Positions 25,333 to 34,438 of a DNA stretch of 64,000 bases are shown piece by piece; position 1 is the stretch's first letter; every line of letters begins with the position of its first letter. The position numbers and the translations under genes are program-made. The stretch comes from JAGXTF01 sp044224315 (GTDB lineage: Bacteria > Bacteroidota > Bacteroidia > NS11-12g > UBA955), in contig JBGAKR010000007.1 of NCBI GenBank assembly GCA_044224315.1, positions 1 through 64,000 of the forward strand. The letters run 5' to 3'. Below the pieces are notes generated by a model. That model was not told where the DNA came from and searched no databases. It was given only the letters and a program-made list of their open reading frames with translations.

Positions 25333-25338
25333 AAAGTA

Positions 25339-26064
25339 TTAGCAATCAGGCGGGCAATGTGCTCCCAGTCCTAATCCTTTATTGTTAAAGAATTGGTTGA
25401 AGTTATTATACTCATCAGTCAACATGGGTTCGCCGTTTTGCAAATAAAACACAGGCGTGGCACATTTATATTCGTTGTTTACTCCGGCTTGGGTTATGGG
25501 TGTGTACAGTGCCACCGTGTTCAATACCAAGGTTAGGTTATTTGTAAATGCTCCATTGTCGTTTAGCATTTGCCAAACCGCACTGCAGGTAAAAAATACC
25601 TGACGGGGGTGGTTGTTAAGCGCACCCACTGTAGTTTGGGTTGGGGTATTGATTTGACCCATAGTGCGCAGATTTACATTGGTAAAGTTGGCCTTCCACA
25701 ACAATCGGTCGGCTTGCTTTTGCGGGGTATCATACAAATAAATGCCCCCATCACTGATGCTGAAATACATGGCGCCTGGCTCTGGGGTGACAGTGCCTTG
25801 GTTGTCGATTGTGGCTTTTACAATCGAAAAATTAAATTTAGTTTGACCGGGTGTAATCTGGTCGGCCAGATACTCCAGAAGTATACCTGCATTGTTTACT
25901 CCAGACCAACCCGCATTGATTCCGAGGGTATTGATAAAGTCGTTACAAGCGCAGATTAAAGGCAAGTTTGTGAGGTTGTTGTTAAGCAAAGCATAGTTCC
26001 AGTAAAAGTTCTGACAAGCATCGTTAAATTGTGACTCTGAAATAGGTCCACCGTAATTATTCAT
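25339..26064 (-). CDS. Uncharacterised cytoplasmic protein heading the kinase operon
   Basis: A 241-aa protein from ATG 26064 (MNNYGGPISESQFNDAC). It has no signal peptide or membrane helix. It is Asn/Gln/Thr-rich, with six Cys at ICACNDF, FFTCSAV, YKCATPV and a final HCPPDC. Aromatic and polar content suggests a globular beta-rich fold. I recognise no family. It lies 6 bp before the membrane protein gene, so the order is unknown protein, membrane protein, kinase, regulator. It could be the stimulus-binding component or simply a co-transcribed effector. Confidence 0.72.
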   Translation of the reverse strand: MNNYGGPISESQFNDACQNFYWNYALLNNNLTNLPLICACNDFINTLGINAGWSGVNNAGILLEYLADQITPGQTKFNFSIVKATIDNQGTVTPEPGAMYFSISDGGIYLYDTPQKQADRLLWKANFTNVNLRTMGQINTPTQTTVGALNNHPRQVFFTCSAVWQMLNDNGAFTNNLTLVLNTVALYTPITQAGVNNEYKCATPVFYLQNGEPMLTDEYNNFNQFFNNKGLGLGAHCPPDC

Positions 26065-26265
26065 ATTTATTCTTTTAGTATGTATTGGCAAATGTAGTTT
26101 AAAAACGTGTGCATCCGTTTGAATTAATATAAGTTAGCGTTTGGTTGATATTTTTAAGTATTAGCATAACAACAAGTTGTGAAGTTTTAGAGGAAAAATC
26201 CTGAAAAGGGTTTTAGGAAAAATCCTTAAAAATTTGGACGTTTTTCCTTTGCCTCTGAGGCCAGT

Positions 26266-26529
26266 GTGGATGTTACTTTGAATTGTTCAAAGGCAATGAA
26301 GTTCCAACACAAATATTTCAACCGTAAACCATTGATTCAGAAGAAGGTGGAGAAGTTGAATGTGGTGAAACAGAACTCAAATGTAAATGAACTCATAAAA
26401 AAATTGAACACCGTAGAAAACAATATGATGAAAATTAGCATCATGGATGTATTCTCCAGAGATACCACATTCGGCTCTACCCTGATTTATTCCGGTCTGA
26501 AAGGGGATCTACCCAAAACGATTACCTGA
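26266..26529 (+). CDS. Hypothetical small basic protein (weak)
   Basis: An 87-aa frame starting at GTG; internal ATG starts are possible at 26296 and 26446. It is Lys/Asn-rich (QKKVEKLNVVKQNSNVNELI) with no known domain. Support comes from its isolated position, a downstream intrinsic terminator and non-random composition; against it stand the GTG start and the lack of recognisable homology. Confidence 0.35.
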   Translation: MDVTLNCSKAMKFQHKYFNRKPLIQKKVEKLNVVKQNSNVNELIKKLNTVENNMMKISIMDVFSRDTTFGSTLIYSGLKGDLPKTIT

Positions 26530-26600
26530 CAAAAGAGCTTGGTACCGCCAGCGGTGCGTTTTAACTTATACGAAATTTTAATTTAGTAGCTACTGTTTTA

Positions 26601-26633
26601 AAAAAGTCCCTGTTGCTCCCAGGGGCTTTTTTT
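26601..26633 (+). terminator. Intrinsic terminator
   Basis: AGTCCCTG pairs with CAGGGGCT (one G-T pair) across a short loop and is followed by T7. It lies about 75 bp past the small ORF at 26266-26529. Confidence 0.75.
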
Positions 26634-26744
26634 GTTACTCAGCGGTTGGCTTTTGTATTGAATACTTCTGAATTATACAGAATTTATAAAAGGGGCTTGA
26701 TGTTATGCATTTTATTCTATTATTTGCCAAACTAAGGGTATAAA

Positions 26745-28544
26745 ATGCCCCAAAAAAGGAAAAATTGCATGGAACCTACCAATTATAAAGATCCGGAGTA
26801 TTACCACAAAGTGGTGGATTGTCAGTACGCCTGTCCGGCCCATACACCTGTGCCTGAATATATCCGGCTGATAGCAGCAGAACGGTATACCGAAGCTTAC
26901 ATGGTAAACTGGGAGTCAAATGTATTTCCGGGCGTTTTGGGTCGCACCTGCGACCGTCCGTGTGAACCAGCCTGCCGCAGGGGTAGGGTAGAGGAAGAAC
27001 CAGTAGCCATTTGCAGGCTCAAACGCGTGGCAGCAGATTTTAAGGATGATGTAAAAAAGTATATGCCTCAGGGGCCATTTACACCCAATGGCAAACGAAT
27101 AGCCCTGATAGGGGGCGGACCTGCATCGCTTACAGTTGCGCGTGATTTGGCTCCATTGGGGTATGAAATTGATTTATACGATGAGCAAATTGCCGGGGGT
27201 GGCATGATGCGCAGCCAGATTCCATCCTTTCGCCTGCCCGATACTGTGCTGAACGAAGAGGTGGGTTTTGTGCTTGATTTGGGAATTAAAACACATTTTA
27301 AAACCTATGTGAGTAGCCTCAAAGAAATGTTGGATAAATCGTACGACGCCATTTTTGTGGGAACCGGCGCCCCCCGCGGACGCGATTTGGCTGATTTGCC
27401 AGGCCGCAAAGAAGGGGATGCCAATATCCATATAGGCATTGAATGGTTGGCCAGTGTAGCTTTTGAACATACCCATGCCATTGGCAAAAAAGTGATAGTA
27501 CTGGGTGGTGGCAACACCGCTATGGATTGCTGTCGTACCTCTCGCCGTTTGGGCGGTGAAGAAGTAAAAGTGGTAGTGAGAAGTCCGTTTGCCGATATGA
27601 AAGCCTCACCTTGGGAAAAGGAAGACGCCATGCATGAAGACATTCCGATAATTGATAATCATGTGCCAATTGAATTTGTAATTAAAAACGGAAAACTGGC
27701 AGGTATGCATTTTGATAAGGTGCATGCAGTGGTAGATGAAAATGGAAAACGAAAATTAGTTTCTACCAACGAACCGCCTGTATTTATCGAAGCGGATGAT
27801 GTGTTAATAGCCATCGGACAGGAAAATAGTTACCCATTTATAGAACGCGATTTGGGTTTGGATTTTGACCAATGGAATATGCCTGTGGTAGATAAAACCT
27901 CTTTCCAAAGCACATTGCCCAAAGTATTTTTTGGTGGTGATGCCGCATTCGGTCCTAAAAACGTAATTACAGCGGTAGCCCAAGGCCATCAGGCTGCCAT
28001 AAGTATGGATTTATTTTTAAATGGCAAAGATCTCAGAACCGAAAGACCCGCCCCATTCACCAATCTGATAAGTACCAAAATGGGTATACATGAATGGAGT
28101 TATGATAGTGGTGTAGCAACCGATTTGCGTTTTGCTGTGCCTCAGGCTCAGAAAACCGAGACTTTGAAAGATCGGAAAAAAGAAGTAGAACTGGGATTTA
28201 ATCTGCAAACCGCTTTTAAAGAAGCCCAAAGATGTTTGAATTGCGATGTCCAAACAGTGTTTACAGAAGACCGTTGCATTGAGTGCGATGCTTGCATGGA
28301 TATTTGTCCTACCAATTGCATCACTTTTACTTCCAATGGAGATGAAGCCGACTTAAGAACCCGATTAATGGCACCGGCCAATAATTTGAGTCAGGACCTT
28401 TTAGTATCTGCAAGTTTAAAAACCGGAAAGGTGATGGTAAAAGATGAAGACGTATGCCTGCATTGTGGCTTATGCGCCGAAAGATGCCCAACCAGCGCCT
28501 GGGACATGCAGAAGTATTTGTATAAATCGGCCAAAGCATTTTAA
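26745..28544 (+). CDS. GltD-like FAD/NAD(P) oxidoreductase with 2[4Fe-4S] ferredoxin domain
   Basis: A 599-aa protein. The N-terminus carries the GltD-type Fe-S cysteines (CQYACPAHTPVPEYI; RTCDRPCEPACRRG). The FAD Rossmann motif is IALIGGGPASLTVARDL (near 120) and the NAD(P) motif is KVIVLGGGNTAMDCCR (near 247). The C-terminus adds two [4Fe-4S] clusters, CIECDACMDICPTNC and CLHCGLCAERCP. Such proteins move electrons between NAD(P)H and ferredoxin-type carriers. Genes for KorA and KorB follow at 46 and 21 bp, so the likely job is to accept or supply electrons for 2-oxoacid oxidation. Start ATG 26745 or the internal ATG eight codons on. Confidence 0.9.
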   Translation: MPQKRKNCMEPTNYKDPEYYHKVVDCQYACPAHTPVPEYIRLIAAERYTEAYMVNWESNVFPGVLGRTCDRPCEPACRRGRVEEEPVAICRLKRVAADFKDDVKKYMPQGPFTPNGKRIALIGGGPASLTVARDLAPLGYEIDLYDEQIAGGGMMRSQIPSFRLPDTVLNEEVGFVLDLGIKTHFKTYVSSLKEMLDKSYDAIFVGTGAPRGRDLADLPGRKEGDANIHIGIEWLASVAFEHTHAIGKKVIVLGGGNTAMDCCRTSRRLGGEEVKVVVRSPFADMKASPWEKEDAMHEDIPIIDNHVPIEFVIKNGKLAGMHFDKVHAVVDENGKRKLVSTNEPPVFIEADDVLIAIGQENSYPFIERDLGLDFDQWNMPVVDKTSFQSTLPKVFFGGDAAFGPKNVITAVAQGHQAAISMDLFLNGKDLRTERPAPFTNLISTKMGIHEWSYDSGVATDLRFAVPQAQKTETLKDRKKEVELGFNLQTAFKEAQRCLNCDVQTVFTEDRCIECDACMDICPTNCITFTSNGDEADLRTRLMAPANNLSQDLLVSASLKTGKVMVKDEDVCLHCGLCAERCPTSAWDMQKYLYKSAKAF

Positions 28545-28590
28545 TGGGCTAAATAATGTCAAAAATTTCAATTAGAACAAGAGCAATAAA

Positions 28591-30399
28591 ATGATCAACA
28601 ATTTTGTAGTGCGATTTGCCAATGTGAATGGTACAGGTTCGGCCAGTGCTAATTTTTTATTTGCAAAAGCTATATTCCGCATGGGAATTCCAGTTTCTCC
28701 CAAAAATATTTTTCCATCCAATATTCAGGGCTTGCCTACCTGGTACGAGGTAAGGGTAAGCGAAAAAGGATATCTGGGCAGGCGCGAGGGCATAGATTTA
28801 ATGGTTTGTGTAAATCCGCAAAGCATGTTGCAGGATGTAAAAAGCGTAAAACCCGGTGGTTATTTTATGTATGACAGTACAAAAAAATTGCACCCCGAAT
28901 TTATTCGCGATGATATTAATTATTTAGGCATTCCATTAATGGAAATGTGCAATCGTGAATATTCTGATCCACGCCAACGTCAGCTGTTTAAAAATATTAT
29001 TTATGTAGGTGCATTGTCTTGTCTTTTGCAAATTGAATTTTCGGTATTGGAGCAATTGCTGGCCGAACAGTTTGCAGGAAAAGAAAAACTCATAGCCCCC
29101 AACGTGAAAGCCTTACAAATGGGGGTAGATTATGTAAAAGAAAACTTCACATGGCCCTTGGCGATGCGACTTGAACGCCGTGATTTGGTGAAAAACAGTA
29201 TTCTCACTACTGGCAACTCGGCCTGCGGTTTGGGCGCTGTATACGGGGGAGCTACGGTTTGTGCCTGGTATCCCATTACCCCTAGCACTTCGGTGGCCGA
29301 AGCCTATGAAGAGTGGTGTGAAGAATTTAGAAAAGCGGAAGATGGCACCAATAAATACGCAATTGTGCAGGCCGAAGATGAATTGGCCGCAATTGGCATG
29401 GTAATAGGGGCAAACTGGAACGGAGCCCGCGCATTTACCAGCACCAGCGGGCCCGGAGTATCGTTGATGAATGAGTTTTTAGGCCTTGCCTATTTTGCCG
29501 AGGTACCTGCCGTGCTGATTGATGTACAGCGCACAGGTCCTAGCACAGGGATGCCAACCCGCACCCAGCAATCTGATATTCTTGAAGCGGCCTATGCGGC
29601 CCATGGCGATACCAAGCATGTGCTGCTTTTTCCCATGGATCCCAAAGAGTGCTTTGAAATGACGGCCGAAAGTTTTGATTTAGCCGAGCAATTACAAACA
29701 CCGGTAATTATGCTTACCGACCTGGATTTGGGAATGAACGACCACATGTGCGCCCCTTTTGAATGGGACGACAGCCGTGTGTATAAGCGCGGCAAAGTAT
29801 ACACAGCCGAGCAGCTTGAATCCATGACAGAAAAATTTGGCCGCTATTTGGATAAAGACGGAGACGGAATTCCCTGGCGCACCATTCCTGGAACGCACCC
29901 CACCAAAGGAGCCTATTTTACTAGAGGCTCATCTAAGGATGAATTTGCCGTTTATACCGAAAGCAGTGAAGCTTACAAACGCAATATGGATCGGTTATTG
30001 AAAAAATGGGAAACAGCCAAAACCCTGGTGCCAAAACCTGTTATTCATGAAGGCAGCCATAAGCCCGATGTGGGTTTGCTTTACTTTGGAACCAGCAGCC
30101 ATTCGGCCGAAGAGGCTTGCGATTTGCTGAAAGCGAAAGGTATGCACTACGATACACTGCGCTTGCGTTCTTTTCCATTTACCAAAGAAGTGGAAGATTT
30201 TATTGCCAATCACCAAAGGATTTTTGTTATTGAGCAAAACCGCGATGCCCAGTTGCGCAGCTTAATTATGATGGAATTGGATACCAATCCTTCCAAATTA
30301 ATTTCAGTGCTAAACTATGATGGGATGCCGATTACCGCCGATACAATCGCCAGCCAAATTGAAAAATATGAATACCAAAATGCCGCACATCCGGCTTAA
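28591..30399 (+). CDS. korA: 2-oxoacid:ferredoxin oxidoreductase, fused gamma-alpha subunit
   Basis: A 602-aa subunit. The gamma domain comes first (residues 1-190; VVRFANVNGTGSASANFLFA), then the alpha domain with the pyrimidine-binding region (GNSACGLGAVYGGATVCAWY, YPITPSTSVAEAYEEW) and FTSTSGPGVSLMNEF. A C-terminal transketolase-like domain carries the late VIEQNRDAQLR. Gamma-alpha fusion is typical of KorA/2-oxoglutarate ferredoxin oxidoreductases. With KorB it oxidises a 2-oxoacid plus CoA to acyl-CoA and CO2, reducing ferredoxin. 2-oxoglutarate is the likely substrate but pyruvate or branched-chain acids cannot be excluded. Confidence 0.92.
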   Translation: MINNFVVRFANVNGTGSASANFLFAKAIFRMGIPVSPKNIFPSNIQGLPTWYEVRVSEKGYLGRREGIDLMVCVNPQSMLQDVKSVKPGGYFMYDSTKKLHPEFIRDDINYLGIPLMEMCNREYSDPRQRQLFKNIIYVGALSCLLQIEFSVLEQLLAEQFAGKEKLIAPNVKALQMGVDYVKENFTWPLAMRLERRDLVKNSILTTGNSACGLGAVYGGATVCAWYPITPSTSVAEAYEEWCEEFRKAEDGTNKYAIVQAEDELAAIGMVIGANWNGARAFTSTSGPGVSLMNEFLGLAYFAEVPAVLIDVQRTGPSTGMPTRTQQSDILEAAYAAHGDTKHVLLFPMDPKECFEMTAESFDLAEQLQTPVIMLTDLDLGMNDHMCAPFEWDDSRVYKRGKVYTAEQLESMTEKFGRYLDKDGDGIPWRTIPGTHPTKGAYFTRGSSKDEFAVYTESSEAYKRNMDRLLKKWETAKTLVPKPVIHEGSHKPDVGLLYFGTSSHSAEEACDLLKAKGMHYDTLRLRSFPFTKEVEDFIANHQRIFVIEQNRDAQLRSLIMMELDTNPSKLISVLNYDGMPITADTIASQIEKYEYQNAAHPA

Positions 30400-30420
30400 T
30401 TTAAATAATAAAATAGCAAA

Positions 30421-31473
30421 ATGACATACCTGAGACCCTCGTTTAAGCACCCCGATTTACCGGTAAACGATATTGGATATAACCCAAAGGATTATGAAGG
30501 TTCGCTGAGCACTTTATGTGCAGGTTGCGGGCATGATAGTATTAGTGCTGCTATAGCCCGTGCCTGTTTTGAAAACAATGTGCAACCCCACCGCGTGGCC
30601 AAACTCAGTGGCATTGGTTGCAGCAGTAAAACCCCGGCTTATTTTTTAGGAAACAGCCATGGATTTAATTCAGTACACGGACGCATGCCCAGCGTGGCAA
30701 CCGGAGCCTACTTAGCCAACCGAGATCTGGTATATTTTGGTGTAAGTGGCGATGGCGACTCTGCAAGTATAGGAATGGGCCAGTTTGTGCATGCCATTCG
30801 TCGCAACCTGAATATGGTGTATATTGTGATGAATAATGGATGCTACGGGCTAACCAAAGGGCAGGACAGCGCTACCGCAGATATGGGTAGCAAAAGCAAA
30901 GCCGGCAGTGTAAATCCTTTTCAGGCCATTGATTTAGCCAGCCTTGCGGTAGAATTGGGCGCTACATTCGTGGCACAGAGTTTCAGCGGCGATAAGGGGC
31001 AATTGATCCCATTGATAAAAGCAGCTATGCACCATAAAGGGTTTGCATTTATTAATGTAATTTCACCCTGTGTTACATTCAATAACAATGTAGGAAGCAC
31101 CAAAAGCTACGATTATGTGCGCGAACATGTGGAAGCTACCGGTACCATTGATTTTGTGCCCACACATACCGAAATTACCCATAGCCAGGAGGCTGGCACA
31201 GACAAGCTGGTAACCATGCACGATGGAACGGTTTTAAGCCTGCATAAATTGGCCAATGACTGGGATCCGGAAGATCGTATTTCGGCTGCCAGTGCTTTGC
31301 AGCATGCCCGTGCCAAAGGCGAAATATTAACAGGTTTGCTTTACTTGTCTACCGGGTATAAAGAGTTGCACGAGGTAATAGAAACCAATGCCAAACCTTT
31401 AAACAGCATGGTAGAAGCCGAGCTTTGTCCGGGCAGCAAGGGCCTGGAAGGGGTGAATAAGGGGTTGCAGTAA
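30421..31473 (+). CDS. korB: 2-oxoacid:ferredoxin oxidoreductase, TPP-binding beta subunit
   Basis: A 350-aa thiamine-diphosphate subunit. It shows the Fe-S/TPP entrance STLCAGCGHDSISAAIARAC, the TPP motif VSGDGDSASIGMGQFVHAIR followed by VMNNGCYGLTKGQDS, and FAFINVISPCVTFNN. Length fits KorB rather than the longer pyruvate:ferredoxin oxidoreductase beta subunits. It is the last gene of the three-gene operon and is convergent with a small lipoprotein gene 9 bp away, with no clear terminator between. Confidence 0.93.
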   Translation: MTYLRPSFKHPDLPVNDIGYNPKDYEGSLSTLCAGCGHDSISAAIARACFENNVQPHRVAKLSGIGCSSKTPAYFLGNSHGFNSVHGRMPSVATGAYLANRDLVYFGVSGDGDSASIGMGQFVHAIRRNLNMVYIVMNNGCYGLTKGQDSATADMGSKSKAGSVNPFQAIDLASLAVELGATFVAQSFSGDKGQLIPLIKAAMHHKGFAFINVISPCVTFNNNVGSTKSYDYVREHVEATGTIDFVPTHTEITHSQEAGTDKLVTMHDGTVLSLHKLANDWDPEDRISAASALQHARAKGEILTGLLYLSTGYKELHEVIETNAKPLNSMVEAELCPGSKGLEGVNKGLQ

Positions 31474-31482
31474 CCCAGCGAT

Positions 31483-32043
31483 TTAATCCTTTTTAAAAGC
31501 CCGGTACCAATAATATTTTAAACCACCGCCGCTTCCTACAGAAGGAGAAGAATAATGGTAAGTTAAAGTTTCGTCTTTGAACTCCCAAGCATATTGGTTA
31601 TAGAAATATTCATATAATTCATATTCATTGACATTGGGTTTCAATAAAAAACCATTCATGAATTTCCAGGTATTTAAAATTTTTCCAGTTGAATCCTTTT
31701 CAAAATAGGTTTCCCTGATTACAAAGGAATCATGTTTTGCAATGTCGGAAATAATTTCCGCTTCAAAATAGTTTGTTGTTTGTTGGGATTTAGGTTTCGG
31801 GCATCGGCAAATTGTGTCGTACTCGTAATAATAGTTGTAGCGGGTTAATTTTTTGTTGTTAAAAATTACCGAACCACCTGAATTGTAAGGTACAAAACCT
31901 AGGTTAATATTGGTGTATTTGTAATCATATTTTAGTAATTTCCAAACACCAATCCACTTTTGATATGGACTTGCCGATTTCTCCTTTTTACAGGTGCTGA
32001 AAAGAATAAATATGCTGAAAAAATAAAAAGTATAAGATTTCAT
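31483..32043 (-). CDS. Small exported lipoprotein, lipocalin-like size
   Basis: A 186-aa lipoprotein from ATG 32043. The signal peptide FYFFSIFILFSTC ends at a Cys followed by KKEKSASPYQKWIGVWKLL. The WIGVWKL start and repeated short strands (YNSGGSVIFNNKKL, FVIRETYFEKDSTGKI, ETLTYHYSSP) resemble the lipocalin-like DUF lipoproteins frequent in Bacteroidota. Ligand unknown. CRCP gives two extra Cys. Confidence 0.7.
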   Translation of the reverse strand: MKSYTFYFFSIFILFSTCKKEKSASPYQKWIGVWKLLKYDYKYTNINLGFVPYNSGGSVIFNNKKLTRYNYYYEYDTICRCPKPKSQQTTNYFEAEIISDIAKHDSFVIRETYFEKDSTGKILNTWKFMNGFLLKPNVNEYELYEYFYNQYAWEFKDETLTYHYSSPSVGSGGGLKYYWYRAFKKD

Positions 32044-32376
32044 ATAAGCAAATTGCATTTATAAATGCAATCAATTTTCACAGTATTGCAAGGAGTGTTG
32101 AATTTTAAAAAAATTACAAAATTCAGATGGAGGGTTTTTATGAATTAGCCTTTATGAAATCTTATTATCTGCCATTACCTTGCAATCATTATTGTGTTTT
32201 TCGTTTTTAGAATATGTTAATTAAATGAATCATATCCGTCTACAAAATCCATCTATATGCGTTTTAATTTCTTTTTAAATTAATGTATTTTTTATCTGCT
32301 CATTCTAAATCCAATTGACCTAATGAGCTGAAATCTGCAAATCAATCAATCCACCAATTACCTTTTTCACCAACCC
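32044..32376. other. AT-rich intergenic region, nothing recognised
   Basis: I see no open frame, RNA-like fold or tandem repeat here. The stretch separates the 3' end of the barrel gene from the upstream side of the lipoprotein gene, and must hold the latter's promoter. Confidence 0.5.
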
Positions 32377-33759
32377 CTACTTTTCATCCACCTCATTCTT
32401 AGGTAATTTGCCTTGATAGGCCTTCCATACCCTGCCCAATGGAATAGTGCTGTAAACCGAAAAGGTTTGTCCACTCATTAATCCAGCATTTTTATAAACT
32501 TTGTAATCCCAGCTGAAACCTATACTGCCCAGCTCTAATGCTATAAAACTGCTTCTTATTTTTCCGTTTGAAAATTTGGTGGGATTATACCAACCACTAT
32601 TGGCATCCCCATTTATAACAGATTGGGGATTCGAATAAAGTATACCGGTATTTTCACTGTGTTTAAATTGAGGATTATCTTTGATTTTATAACTACCAGC
32701 GCCCCAACCTATATAAAACCGAAAGTATCGGGGGTGATAGAGTATTTTTTTAGTTCCCAGTGCTACAGGGTAAAATGCTGTCATCAATACCCTGGCTAGA
32801 TCAAATCCAAATCGATATTCAGTGCTGCTGATTTTTTGTGTACCGCTGAATTTGTCAACACTGGCATCCCAATTTTTGGTTTTATACTGCCTGGGTTTGC
32901 CATTTTCTGTCGGAGCTTTGGTGCCAAATCCCATTTTACCGCTGCGGGTGAATAGGTCAAGCGAAAAAAAACTGATTCGGCCACTGGCCCCAATCCCAAA
33001 TAAATCCCCTCCGGGTTTATGATTATAACTGGGCGCAAAAGTGTAACCAGGCGTAATGCCAACAAACGGAGTAATTACTTTGGCATATCCGGTAACCGTG
33101 CCTTTCCCATAGGTTTCATAATGATAATTGCCCATGGTAGGGGTATAGGTCATGGTGGTAATAGATTGAATTCCCCCTTTTATAATTCGCGGATTAAATA
33201 CATCAAACAAGCCATCCATTTGCAGGTTAATTTGCGGGCCATGTACAAGGCCTTTTATAAGTCCGTCTTTTGATAAAAGATTTAATTGATTGTTATATCG
33301 TGCTTCAATTAAAAAATAGGGCAGTTGAATGGCAATGCCAGGTGCTGCACCAATAAAAAAACTTCCTTCAGATTTGTAACTGCTGGTGACTCCGTAAATA
33401 GGCGTTAAACAGGGTTGAATCAGAAATCCCTTTATTCCAAATGGACGCTGACCAATGCTCATTTTGGGGAAAATAGGAATGTGGTAACCCAGATAACTGG
33501 TATATACCGGAATCATACTGTCGGGTTTTTCTGCCAATCGCACTTTTCCGGCGTTGATGCCAAATTCGATTCTTTGAATCCGGAAATTTACCCCATGCCA
33601 TGTTTCGGGCATTTCCGTTTTACCAGTAGTGAGTGGTTTAAAATAGGTGATGCCTCCGGCTACGCGGGCATACCCCCTGGTTTTGTCGAACTGGGCCAAA
33701 ATGGGGTTTGAAGTCAGTATCAACCCCACAAGAAGAATTGCCCCTAAGGTGGTTCTCAT
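32377..33759 (-). CDS. Exported outer-membrane barrel protein
   Basis: A 460-aa protein with a signal peptide (AILLVGLILTSNPILAQ). The mature part alternates short hydrophobic strands and Gly/Asn/Lys turns throughout (YARVAGGITYFKPL, GSFFIGAAPGIAIQLPYFLI, FYIGWGAGSYKIKDN), consistent with a large beta-barrel. A C-terminal tail of charged residues (KLPKNEVDEK) follows the last strand. I do not recognise a transport family. It is a single-gene unit. Confidence 0.7.
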   Translation of the reverse strand: MRTTLGAILLVGLILTSNPILAQFDKTRGYARVAGGITYFKPLTTGKTEMPETWHGVNFRIQRIEFGINAGKVRLAEKPDSMIPVYTSYLGYHIPIFPKMSIGQRPFGIKGFLIQPCLTPIYGVTSSYKSEGSFFIGAAPGIAIQLPYFLIEARYNNQLNLLSKDGLIKGLVHGPQINLQMDGLFDVFNPRIIKGGIQSITTMTYTPTMGNYHYETYGKGTVTGYAKVITPFVGITPGYTFAPSYNHKPGGDLFGIGASGRISFFSLDLFTRSGKMGFGTKAPTENGKPRQYKTKNWDASVDKFSGTQKISSTEYRFGFDLARVLMTAFYPVALGTKKILYHPRYFRFYIGWGAGSYKIKDNPQFKHSENTGILYSNPQSVINGDANSGWYNPTKFSNGKIRSSFIALELGSIGFSWDYKVYKNAGLMSGQTFSVYSTIPLGRVWKAYQGKLPKNEVDEK

Positions 33760-33946
33760 TATACAAAATTTTAATTTTTATTGAATCTTGTAAATACTAC
33801 TTTCATGGTATTTGTATCAATCATTTAGTTTAACACGTTCATTATGAATGCGTTTTGTGATTTTCAAAAATATTTTTTTAAAAATTGTGCAAGATGGAAA
33901 TCCAAATTTTGAATGCATACGTAAATGGTTGTATAAATTTAAAAAA

Positions 33947-34063
33947 ATGAAAAAAGTAAAATTCTTAAACTGGGCTTTCACCGGAATTCTGTTTTGTTCT
34001 TCCCTTGCTGTATTGGCTTGTAATACAGGGAATGGTGCTGACAATCAATGCCGGTATGAGTGA
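33947..34063 (+). CDS. Lipoprotein signal peptide fragment overlapping the Trp-rich frame
   Basis: A 38-codon frame beginning MKKVKFLNWAFTGILFC with lipobox LAVLAC followed by NTGNGADNQ. It stops at TGA 34061-34063, eight bases into the next frame (ATGAGTGA). On its own it would encode little more than a lipoprotein leader. It may be a genuine translationally coupled leader, or the detached N-terminus of the Trp-rich protein after a one-base shift. Confidence 0.45.
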   Translation: MKKVKFLNWAFTGILFCSSLAVLACNTGNGADNQCRYE

Positions 34064-34322
34064 AAACAAAAAATACTGGTACAAACTCGACAGCATGGCA
34101 GGGCTGTGGTGGAGTGCAGATGGTAAAACCTGGGCTTCCGTAAAAGAGGGTATGTGGCAAGACAAACAAGGGCATTGGCTTAAAATTGGCGAGAAAAAAC
34201 TATGGTGGACTGCCGATATGGGCAAAACCTGGTCTGAAGTTCCCGAATGGCAGTGGGAAGGCCCTGATGGAGAGTGGTATAAATTTGATGCCACATGGAA
34301 ATTATGGGTTAAAAACAGTTAA
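34056..34322 (+). CDS. Trp-rich repeat protein
   Basis: An 88-aa frame with about fourteen Trp. It contains two and a half units of roughly 31 residues: KYWYKLDSMAGLWWSADGK..., HWLKIGEKKLWWTADMGK... and EWYKFDATWKLWV. Each unit pairs a W(Y/L)K strand with an LWW.AD.GKTW.. strand. As written it lacks a signal peptide, but the overlapping frame just upstream supplies one in a different register. The ORF can be extended to 34005, without extra support. It is followed by a terminator and then an ECF sigma gene. Function unknown; the repeat resembles small carbohydrate- or surface-binding repeats only in general style. Confidence 0.6.
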   Translation: MSENKKYWYKLDSMAGLWWSADGKTWASVKEGMWQDKQGHWLKIGEKKLWWTADMGKTWSEVPEWQWEGPDGEWYKFDATWKLWVKNS

Positions 34323-34337
34323 AATTCACAGTTATAG

Positions 34338-34374
34338 AGAAGGGGAGGTAAGGAGCATCTCCCTTTTTCTGTTT
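34338..34374 (+). terminator. Intrinsic terminator
   Basis: GGGAG and CTCCC, extended by AGAA/TTTCT, form a stem around an 11-nt loop with T5 following, 16 bp past the Trp-rich frame. Confidence 0.55.
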
Positions 34375-34438
34375 CTATTTTGATATATCTAAACATTAAA
34401 AATAATTTTAAAACCTGCGCCGGAATAATTAAATTTGA

